This document shows positions 14,301 through 26,300 of a DNA stretch of 60,000 bases, piece by piece. The notes under the pieces were generated by a model that was not told the DNA's origin, searched no databases, and saw nothing but the letters and a program-made list of their open reading frames with translations. How positions within the stretch are numbered: the first letter of the stretch is position 1; the number at the start of each line of letters is the position of its first letter. The position numbers and the translations under genes were made by a program. The DNA comes from Liolophura sinensis (Eukaryota > Mollusca > Polyplacophora > Chitonida > Chitonidae), in NCBI RefSeq assembly GCF_032854445.1, contig NC_088299.1, forward strand, positions 17,417,608 to 17,477,607, read 5' to 3'.

Positions 14301-17300
14301 TTGGTTTAGTGTTGAATGTATCTAGCTGGAGTGTTGATCTCATGTTTAAGCAAGGAAGGATATTGACTGACTTCACTCAGAAGCACTCCTGTACTCATGC
14401 AATGTTTTTGTCTGACCCTTCTCAAAGTCAGGATAAATCAATAGTTACAGTGTACTTCTTGTCTTTGTTTTCCCCTACCCTTATCCACTCTCTGTCCCCA
14501 CCCCCTTCTCAGACGGTAACGGTAATCAATACACACCGGCAGATCGGATAAACTATGCTTTGTACTCTTGTAAGTGCTCTTTGTTTGTATTGATCTGACA
14601 TTGGAAACATCTGTTAAACTGGTTCTAATGATCATACATCTACACTTGCTGATGTTTTGGTTTGCTCCCCTGTCTCTCATATAACACACTTTGTGACCTG
14701 TTCTGTACAGCTCTATATTCAACATCAACCAGAAACTGGCTCTTTCAGTTAAGCGTGAACATGTCTTTGTTGACATAAGCACAAACACACGAGTAGTGAC
14801 CAACCTGACAACTCAAATCCGTGCATTCTGAATCTGGTATATCCTGTATTTTAACAATAGAAGATACACATATACATACACATAACTTTTATTCCACTAG
14901 TCAAAGGTTAACATCTCTGACACATCCTCTACTAAATGTACATATTTGTACATATATTATAGATGTGTGCATGTTTTAGGTGAGGGAACTATTGGTCACA
15001 GATGGGGGGATAAATTTTGTGTGTTATAACTGTTGGTCAGAGCTGGTGGATGTTGTGAAGCGTGTTGTAACTGAGGGTGCTATTGATCAAGCTTGGGTAA
15101 TATATCTGGTATGTTATAACTTAGGGAGCTATTAGTCAGAGCTGGGGGAATATGTGTGGTGTGTTATATCTAATAAGGGAACTATTTGTCAGAGCTAGGG
15201 GAATATGTGTGTGTGTTATAACTGAGGGAGCTATTGGTCAGAGCTGAGGGAATATATGTGCTGTGTTATAACTGAAGGAAACTATTGGTCAGGGCTGAGG
15301 AATATGTGTGGTGTGTTATAACTGAGGGAGCTATTGGTCAGAGTTGGGGGAATATGTGTGGTGTGTTATATCTGAGGGAGCTATTGGTCAGAGCTGAGGG
15401 AATATATGTGCTGTGTTATAACTGAAGGAACTATTGGTCAGAGCTGGGGGAATATGTGTGGTATGTTATATCTGAGGGAGCTATTGGTCAGAGTTGGGGA
15501 ATATGTGTGGTGTGTTACAACTGAGGGAGCTATTGATCAGAGCTGGGGGAATATGTGTGGTGTGTTATAACTGAGGGAAGTATTGGTCAGGGCTGGGGGA
15601 ATATGTGTGGTGTGTTATATCTGAGGGAGCTATTGGTCAGAGCTGAGGGGAATATATGTGCTGTGTTATAACTGAAGGAACTATTGGTCAGGGCTGAGGA
15701 ATATGTGTGGTGTGTTATATCTGAGGGAGCTATTGGTCAGAGCTGAGGGAATATGTGTGGTATGTTATAACTGAGGGAGTCCATTGGTCAGAGTTGGGGG
15801 AATATGTGTGGTGTGTTATAACTGAGGGAGCTATTAGTCAGAGCTGGGTTAATATGTGTGGTGTGTTATATCTGAGGGAGCTATTAGTCAGAGCTGGGGA
15901 ATATGTGTGGTGTGTTATATCTGAGGGAGCTATTGATCAGAGCTGGGGGAATATGTGTGGTGTGTTATAACTGAGGGAGCTATTGGTCAGAGTTGGGGGA
16001 ATATGTGTGGTGTGTTATAACTGAGGGAGCTATTAGTCAGAGCTGGGGGAATATGTGTGGTGTGTTATATCTGAGGGAGCTATTGATCAGAGCTGGGGGA
16101 ATATGTGTGGTGTGTTATATCTGAGGGAGCTATTGATCAGAGCTGGGGGAATATGTGTGGTGTGTTATATCTGAGGGAGCTATTGATCAGAGCTGGGGGA
16201 ATATGTGTGGTGTGTTACAACTGAGGGAACAATTGATCAGTGCTGGGGGAATATGTGTGGTGTGTTATAGCTGAGGGAGTTATTGGTCAGAGCTGGGGGA
16301 ATATGTGTGGTGTGTTATAGCTGAGGGAAGTATTGATCAGAGCTGGGGAATATGTGTGGTGTGTTATATCTGAGGGAAGTATTGATCAGAGCTGGGGGAA
16401 TATGTGTGGTATGTTATAACTGAGGGAGTCATTGGTCAGAGTTGGGGGAATATGTGTGGTGTGTTATAACTGAGGGAGCTATTAGTCAGAGCTGGGGGAA
16501 TATGTGTGGTGTGTTATATCTGAGGGAGCTATTGATCAGAGCTGGGGGAATATGTGTGGTGTGTTACAACTGAGGGAACAATTGATCAGTGCTGGGGGAA
16601 TATGTGTGGTATGTTATAAATTAGGGAACTATTGGGCAGAGCTGAGGAATATGTGTGGTGTGTTATAACTAAGGAAAGTATTGATCAGAGCTGAGGGAAT
16701 ATGTGTGGTGTGTTATAGCTGAGGGAAGTATTGATCAGAGCTGGGGAAATATGTGTGGTGTGTTATAACTGAGGGAGCTGTTGATCAGAGCTGGGGGAAT
16801 ATGTGTGGTGTGTTATAACTGAGGGAGCTATTGGTCAGGGCTGGGGGAATATGTGTGGTGTGTTATAAATTAGTGAACTATTGGTTAGAGCTGAGGGGAT
16901 ATGTGTGGGTGTGTTATAACTGAGAGAATATGTGTGGGTGTGTTGTAACTGAGGGAGTTATTGGTCAGAGCTGGGGGAATATGTGTGGTGTGTTATAACT
17001 GAAGGAAGTATTGATCAGAGCTGGGGGAATATGTGTGGTATGTTATAACTGAGGGAAGTATTGATCAGAGCTGGGGGAATATATGCAGTGTGTTATAACT
17101 GAGGGAAGCATTAACCCTGACAAGCATGTGCATGTATGATGTATGTGAAATTTCAAAAGCAAGCTTCACAAGAAACTTTATCAACCCTTTTTATGTGATG
17201 TTTTCTGTGATACAGGAGGAGTTGCTGGTCAGCTGTATTCCATCTAACTTGGTCAAGACCATCAAAGATCACCTTGTGAAATGTGCAGAGTCTGAGACAA

Positions 17301-20300
17301 CCAAAGTGTACCATGTTCCATGACCTCTATGTGCAACATTACTCCGATGTCACGTAAGCCTGGGCATTGGCGATTTTTTTGGATGGCATTAGTCTAACTA
17401 TCAAGACCCATCAAAAGTTGGGAATGTGTTTGTCAGTTTCAGGACCATGCACCTGTAGTGACAGTTTAAATGTTTATAAATTCACCACAACCCCCCCCCC
17501 CCCCCCCAACAACCCTAACCCCCCAGGTGGGTTATTATGAAGATCAGTGATTATATTCCTCTTGATGAGACAAAAAACCATGATTGTAAGAGGCTGTAAA
17601 AGTTACCAAGCAAGTTGTCACTAATATTAAACAGGTCTTATGAGAAGCAACCAAGTGAGATGAGTAAATATGTTTCATAGCTCCGCCTGGATACTGCAGC
17701 TTCCTTAACAGTGAACATCAGCACTGTTGTGTATAAGGTCATTCCTGATCAGTAGTGTTAGAAAGTCTTTAGCCAATCAGTAAACAAGTAAATATGGTGC
17801 TTTTAAGTAGTGTTGAAATTTATTTATTAAATCAATCAGTCAATAAATGAACAAGGTGATTATTGGGTAGAGTGTTTAAACTTATTTATTAAATTAATAA
17901 TTAAATAAAATAAAGCGTTTTTAGTAGAATGTTGAATTTTTTTATTAAATCAATCAACCAATAAATCAATATGGTGATTCTTGGGTAAAATGTTAAAATT
18001 TATTAAATTTTCTGTAGCCTACTAGTTTGATGATGACTGGAGTATATTTATACTGGTACATCACACTGTTACCTGTCTGTAATATAACTCCTAATATTTG
18101 TTTTTCTTTTCTTTCAGTATTTTGTATGCAGATATTGTGAACTTTACCCCACTGGCTGCAGACTGTTCTGCATCTGAGCTCGTTCACATGCTCAATGAAC
18201 TCTTTGGAAAATTTGATCAGTTAGCCCAGGTAACGTTGGTGATTGTAGAATGTGAATCTTTATATTTTCCTCACCATCAATTTGTTTGAAAACTTAAAAA
18301 GTGCACCACAGAACTGTTAGCGAATGTCACATGATCTTTGAGGAAGTAAGTGGATGCATTAGCCTGACAATCGTGGATGTGATATTAGAATGATCCGTTA
18401 AGGTTTGGACAAAACACCCATTGACAGCCAGGTGGGTTGAGTACATGTGGTACAGATACCAGTCTGGAGAAGTCATTAGGAGGCAAAGGACTGGATTCAG
18501 GACTGGCTGGAATATGGATAGAGGCATTTGTGCTAATGTTTATGCATGCATAAGCTTTCTTTAAAAAAAAGTACATTGCTTTACATCTATGTAATCTTAC
18601 ACTAACTATGTGACCTTTTTTTATTTGAATTCCTGAAAGTCCTTAGTCATTACTTTGTTGAAATGCAAATGCACATACACTGTTTGGATGTATTAAATGG
18701 CTGTTACAGAATGCATCTAGCAAGTTTTGGGGAATGCGGTTCAGTTTTGGTATTAGTTAGATTGCACTAGTTCCCCCACTTACCTGGATTCGTCCACCCA
18801 TAGGTACGACTCCTGTCAGATTGGTAAATTAGTTTTGAGTATAGCATAAACACCAATCATTAAAAATGGCCTGTTTGATCAGTATTTATAAATGAATCCA
18901 TTTTGACCATTTTTGATCTATCTGATAACAGCTATAAATTACCTAGTAAGATTAATGATGGGAAAGTTTGGTGGAAAATTTTTCTTTGAAGATCTATGTG
19001 GTGTGTTATGTCTTGTCAGGAATCTCACTGTACAAGGATAAAGATTCTGGGAGATTGTTACTATTGTGTGGCAGGGTTACCCAAACCTAATGCTAACCAC
19101 GCCACAAACTGTGTGAGAATGGGCCTGAGAATGCTGGAGGTCATAGGGTAAGTCAGGATGCCTGTACTACTGTAAGTGTGGCAGGGTTACCCAAGCCTAA
19201 TGCTAACCACGCGACAAACTGTGTGAGAATGGGCCTGAGAATGCTGGAGGTCACAGGGTAAGTCAGGATACCTGTACTACTGTAAGGTGTGGCAGGTTAC
19301 CCAAGCCTAGTGCTACCCACACCACAAACTGTGTGAGAATGGGCCTGAGAATGCTGGAGGTCACAGGGTAAGTCAGGATGCCTGTACTACTGTAAGTGTG
19401 GCAGGGTTACCCAAGCCTAGTGCTACCCACACCACAAACTGTGTGAGAATGGGCCTGAGAATGCTGGAGGTCACAGGGTAAGTCAGGATGCCTGTACTAC
19501 TGTACGCATGGCAGGGTTACCCAAGCCTAATGTTAACCACGCCACAAACTGTGTGAGAATGGGCCTGAGAATGCTGGAGGTCACAGGGTAAGTCAGGATA
19601 CCTGTACTACTGTAAGTGTGGCAGGGTTACCCAAGCCTAGTGCTACCCACACCACAAACTGTGAGAATGGGCCTGAGAATGCTGGAGGTCACAGGGTAAG
19701 ATACCTGTACTAGTANNNNNNNNNNNNNNNNNNNNNNNNNNNNNNNNNNNNNNNNNNNNNNNNNNNNNNNNNNNNNNNNNNNNNNNNNNNNNNNNNNNNN
19801 NNNNNNNNNNNNNNNNNNNNNNNNNNNNNNNNNNNNNNNNNNNNNNNNNNNNNNNNNNNNNNNNNNNNNNNNNNNNNNNNNNNNNNNNNNNNNNNNNNNN
19901 NNNNNNNNNNNNNNNGGTCAGAGCTGAGGGAATATATGTGCTGTGTTATAACTGAAGGAACTATTGGTCAGGGCTGAGGAATATGTGTGGTATGTTATAA
20001 CTGAGGGAGTCATTGGTCAGAGTTGGGGGAATATGTGTGGTGTGTTATATCTGAGGGAGCTATTGGTCAGAGTTGGGGAATATGTGTGGTGTGTTATATC
20101 TGAGGGAGCTATTGGTCAGAGTTGGGGGAATATGTGTGGTGTGTAATATCTGAGGGAACAATTGATCAGTGCTGGGGGAATATGTGTGGTATGTTATAAA
20201 TTAGGGAACTATTGGGCAGAGCTGAGGAATATGTGTGGTATGTTATAAATTAGGGAACTATTGGGCAGAGCTGAGGAATATGTGTGGTGTGTTATAACTA

Positions 20301-23300
20301 AGGAAAGTATTGATCAGAGCTGAGGGAATATGTGTGGTGTGTTATAGCTGAGGGAAGTATTGATCAGAGCTGGGGAAATATGTGTGGTGTGTTATAACTG
20401 AGGGAGCTGTTGATCAGAGCTGGGGGAATATGTGTGGTGTGTTTCAACTGAGGGAACAATTGATCAGTGCTGGGGGAATATGTGTGGTGTGTTATAACTG
20501 AGGGAGCTATTGGTCAGGGCTGGGGGAATATGTGTGGTGTGTTATATCTAATAAGGGAAACTATTTGTCAGAGCTAGGGGAATATATGTGCTGTGTTATA
20601 ACTGAGGGAGCTATTGGTCAGAGCTGAGGGAATATATGTGCTGTGTTATAACTGAAGGAACTATTGGTCAGGGCTGAGGAATATGTGTGGTATGTTATAA
20701 CTGAGGGAGTCATTGGTCAGAGTTGGGGGAATATGTGTGGTGTGTTATATCTGAGGGAGCTATTGGTCAGAGTTGGGGGAATATGTGTGGTGTGTTATAT
20801 CTGAGGGAGCTATTGGTCAGAGTTGGGGGAATATGTGTGGTGTGTTATATCTGAGGGAACAATTGATCAGTGCTGGGGGAATATGTGTGGTATGTTATAA
20901 ATTAGGGAACTATTGGGCAGAGCTGAGGAATATGTGTGGTGTGTTATAAATTAGGGAACTATTGGGCAGAGCTGAGGAATATGTGTGGTGTGTTATAACT
21001 AAGGAAAGTATTGATCAGAGCTGAGGGAATATGTGTGGTGTGTTATAGCTGAGGGAAGTATTGATCAGAGCTGGGGAAATATGTGTGGTGTGTTATAACT
21101 GAGGGAGCTGTTGATCAGAGCTGGGGGAATATGTGTGGTGTGTTACAACTGAGGGAGGGTCAGGGCTGGGGGAATATGTGTGGTGTGTTATAACTGAGGG
21201 AGCTATTGGTCAGGGCTGGGGGAATATGTGTGGTGTTTTCTAACTGAGAGAATATGTGTGGTTTATTATAACTGAGCGAACTATTGGTCAGAGCTGAGGG
21301 GATATGTGTGGTGTGTTATAACTGAGAGAATATGTGTGGTGTGTTGTAACTGAGTGAGTTATTGGTCAGAGCTGGGGGAATATGTGTGGTGTGTTATAAC
21401 TGAGGGAGCTATTGGTCAGGGCTGGGGGAATATGTGTGGTGTGTTATAAATTAGTGAACTGTTGGTTAGAGCTGAGGGGATATGTGTGGTGTGTTATAAC
21501 TGAGAGAATATGTGTGGTGTGTTGTAACTGAGGGAGTTATTGGTCAGAGTTGGGGGAATATGTGTGGTGTGTTATATCTGAGGGAGCTATTGGTCAGAGT
21601 TGGGGGAATATGTGTGGTGTGTTATATCTGAGGGAGCTATTGGTCAGAGTTGGGGGAATATGTGTGGTGTGTTATATCTGAGGGAACAATTGATCAGTGC
21701 TGGGGGAATATGTGTGGTATGTTATAAATTAGGGAACTATTGGGCAGAGCTGAGGAATATGTGTGGTATGTTATAAATTAGGGAACTATTGGGCAGAGCT
21801 GAGGAATATGTGTGGTGTGTTATAACTAAGGAAAGTATTGATCAGAGCTGAGGGAATATGTGTGGTGTGTTTATAGCTGAGGGAAGTATTGATCAGAGCT
21901 GGGGAAATATGTCGTGGTGTGTTATAACTGAGGGGAGCTGTTGATCAGAGCTGGGGGAATATGTGTGGTGTGTTTCAACTGAGGGAACAATTGGTCAGTG
22001 CTGGGGGAATATGTGTGGTGTGTTATAACTGAGGGAGCTATTGGTCAGGGCTGGGGGAATATGTGTGGTGTGTTATATCTAATAAGGGAACTATTTGTCA
22101 GAGCTAGGGGAATATATGTGCTGTGTTATAACTGAGGGAGCTATTGGTCAGAGCTGAGGGAATATATGTGCTGTGTTATAACTGAAGGAACTATTGGTCA
22201 GGGCTGAGGAATATGTGTGGTATGTTATAACTGAGGGGAGTCATTGGTCAGAGTTGGGGGAATATGTGTGGTGTGTTATATCTGAGGGAGCTATTGGTCA
22301 GAGTTGGGGGAATATGTGTGGTGTGTTATATCTGAGGGAGCTATTGGTCAGAGTTGGGGAATATGTGTGGTGTGTTATATCTGAGGGAACAATTGATCAG
22401 TGCTGGGGGAATATGTGTGGTATGTTATAAATTAGGGAACTATTGGGCAGAGCTGAGGAATATGTGTGGTGTGTTATAAATTAGGGAACTATTGGGCAGA
22501 GCTGAGGAATATGTGTGTGTGTTATAACTAAGGAAAGTATTGATCAGAGCTGAGGGAATATGTGTGGTGTGTTATAGCTGAGGGAAGTATTGATCAGAGC
22601 TGGGGGAAATATGTGTGGTGTGTTATAACTGAGGGAGCTGTTGATCAGAGCTGGGGGAATATGTGTGGTGTGTTACAACTGAGGGAGCTATTGGTCAGGG
22701 CTGGGGGAATATGTGTGGTGTGTTATAACTGAGGGAGCTATTGGTCAGGGCTGGGGGAATATGTGTGGTGTTTTCTAACTGAGAGAATATGTGTGGTTTA
22801 TTATAACTGAGCGAACTATTGGTCAGAGCTGAGGGGATATGTGTGGTGTGTTATAACTGAGAGAATATGTGTGGTGTGTTGTAACTGAGTGAGTTATTGG
22901 TCAGAGCTGGGGGAATATGTGTGGTGTGTTATAACTGAGGGAGCTAGGTCAGGGCTGGGGGAATATGTGTGGTGTGTTATAAATTAGTGAACTGTTGGTT
23001 AGAGCTGAGGGGATATGTGTGGTGTGTTATAACTGAGAGAATATGTGTGGTGTGTTGTAACTGAGGGAGTTATTGGTCAGAGCTGGGGGAATATGTGTGG
23101 TGTGTTATAACTGAGGGAGCTATTGGTCAGGGCTGGGGGAATATGTGTGGTGTGTTATAAATTAGTGAACTATTGGTTAGAGCTGAGGGGATATGTGTGG
23201 TGTGTTATAACTGAGAGAATATGTGTGGTGTGTTGTAACTGAGGGAGATATTGGTCAGAGCTGGGGGAATATGTGTGGTGTGTTATAACTGAAGGAAGTA

Positions 23301-26300
23301 TTGATCAGAGCTGGGGGAATATGTGTGGTATGTTATAACTGAGGAAAGTATTGATCAAAGCTGGGGGAATATGTGTGGTGTGTTATAACTGAGGGAAGTA
23401 TTGATCAGAGCTGGGGGAACATATGCAGTGTGTTATAACTGAGGGAAGCATTAACCTGACAAGCATGTGCATGTATGATGTATGTGAAATTTCAAAAGCA
23501 AGCTTCACAAGAAACTTTATCAACCTTTTTATGTGATGTTTTCTGTGATACAGGAGGAGTTGCTGGTCAGCTGTATTCCATCTAACTTGGTCAAGACCAT
23601 CAAAGATCACCTTGTGAAATGTGCAGAGTCTGAGACACCAAAGTGTACCATGTTCCATGACCTCTATGTGCAACATAACTCCGATGTCACGTAAGCCTGG
23701 GCATTGGCGATTTCTGTGGATGGCATTAGTCTAACTATCAAGACCCATCAAAAGTTGGGAATGTGTTTTGTCAGTTTCAGACCATGCACCTGTAGTGACA
23801 GTTTAAATGTTTATAAATTCACCACAACCCCCCCCCCCCCCCCACAACCCTAACCCCCCAGGTGGGTTATTATGAAGATCAGTGATTATATTCCTCTTGA
23901 TGAGACAAAAACCATGATTGTAAGAGGCTGTAAAAGTTACCAAGCAAGTTATCACTAATATTAAACAGGTCTTATGAGAAGCAACCAAGTGAGATGAGTA
24001 AATATGTTCATAGCTCCGCCTGGATACTGCAGCTTCCTTTAACAGTGAACATCAGCACTGTTGTGTATAAGGTCATTCCTGATCAGAGTGTTAGAAAGTC
24101 TTTAGCCAATCAGTAAACAAGTAAATATGGTGCTTTTTAAGTAGTGTTGAAATTTATTCATTAAATCAATCAGTCAATAAATGAACAAGGTGATTATTGG
24201 GTAGAGTGTTTAAACTTATTTATTAAATTAATAATTAAATAAAATAAAGCGTTTTTAAGTAGAATGTTGAAATTTTTTTATTAAATCAATCAACCAATAA
24301 ATCAATATGGAGATTCTTGGGTAAAATGTTAAAATTTATTAAATTTTCTGTAGCCTACTAGTTTGATGATGACTGGAGTATATTTATACTGGTACATCAC
24401 ACTGTTACTTGTCTGTAATATAACTCCTAATATTTGTTTTTCATTTCTTTCAGTATTTTGTATGCAGATATTGTGAACTTTACCCCACTGGCTGCAGACT
24501 GTTCTGCATCTGAGCTCGTTCACATGCTCAATGAACTCTTTGGAAAATTTGATCAGTTAGCCCAGGTAACCTTGGTGATTGTAGAATGTGAATCTTTATA
24601 TTTTCCTCACCATCAATTTGTTTGAAAACTTAAAAAGTGCACCACAGAACTGTTAGCGAATGTCACATGATCTTTGAGGAAGTAAGTGGATGCATTAGCC
24701 TGACAATCGTGGATGTGATATTAGAATGATCCGTTAAGGTTTGGACAAAACACCCATTGACAGCCAGGTGGGTTGAGTACATGTGGTACAGATACCAGTC
24801 TGGAGAAGTCGTTAGGAGGCAAAGGACTGGATTCAGGACTGGCTGGAATATGGATAGAGGCATTTGTGCTAATGTTTATGCATGCATAAGCTTATCTTTA
24901 AAAAAAATTACATTGCTTTACATCTATGTAATCTTACACTAACTATGTGACCTTTTTTTTTTTGAATTCCTGAAAGTCTTTAGTCATTACTTTTGTAGAA
25001 ATGTAAATGCACATACACTATTTGGATGTATTAAATGGCTGTTACGGAATGCATCTAGCAAGTTTTGGGGAATGCGGTTCAGTTTTTGGTATTAGTTAGA
25101 TTGCACTAGTTCCCCCACTTACCTGGATTCCTCCACCCATAGGTACGGACTCCTGTCAGATTGGTAAATTAGTTTTGAGTATAGCATAAACACCAAGCAT
25201 TAAAAATGGCCTGTTTGATCAGTATTTATAAATGAATCCATTTTGACCATTTTTGATCTATCTGATAACAGCTATAAATTACCTAGTAAGATTAATGATG
25301 GAAAGTTTGGTGGAAATTTTTGTTTGAAGATCTATGTGTGTGTTATGTCTTGTCAGGAATCTCACTGTACAAGGATAAAGATTCTGGGAGATTGTTACTA
25401 TTGTGTGGCAGGGTTACCCAAACCTAATGCTAACCACGCCACAAACTGTGTGAGAATGGGCCCTGAGAATGCTGGAGGTCATAGGGTAAGTCAGGATGCC
25501 TGTACTACTGTAAGTGTGGCAGGGTTACCCAAGCCTAATGTTAACCACGCCACAAACTGTGTGAGAATGGGCCTGAGAATGCTGGAGGTCATAGGGTAAG
25601 TCAGGATGCCTGTGCTACTGTAAGTGTGGCAGGGTTACCCAAGCCTAGTGCTACCCACAACCACAAACTGTGAGAATGGGCCTGAGAATGCTGGAGGTCA
25701 CAGGTAAGATACCTGTACTAGTATGTATGTCACGGCTGGTGGCTGGTAAAGTTCAACTTTACAACTTACCCCCGTGGTACATTGTACATAGAAAGTGAAA
25801 TAGTCCTTGTGTATTGGTATGGTATTACACAACAATCAAATAAATAATAAATAATTTGTGTGCCTTGCTGGGCAAAGCTATCTAATGGGTTATCCTTTAA
25901 GACGATCAGTCCCTGACGAATATAAAGCATTTAGTTTTGGCTGGATAGGCTGTGGTTTGACATGAAGAGGTGTATCACAGTCAGATATGTGGTGGGATGA
26001 AGTGAATTCCCCTGCCAGTGGGGTCTCTGTGAAAACGTTGGATATAAATGACGAATTTTATGAAAATAAAATGTTTTCTGTCTGCTTGCTGTCGTAACAT
26101 GATTTTTCTATGAAGTCGGCCTTTCACACTGGGTATTCTACCTGTACAACTCCAGCCCTTCCTGTATGATGTACTTAACATCAGCAGTAGTACTAGTTGA
26201 TGTTTTTCGCTAAGTGTAAGAAGATGACATGCATAGTTGTTTGGTTTGTCACAGTGAAGTGCGAGAGGCGACAGGAGTAGAGGTGGACATGCGTATTGGC

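Noticed and set aside
20180-23000. Telomere-like TTAGGG motifs
   Set aside because: They are single TTAGGG words inside a 50-base unit, not tandem hexamers.
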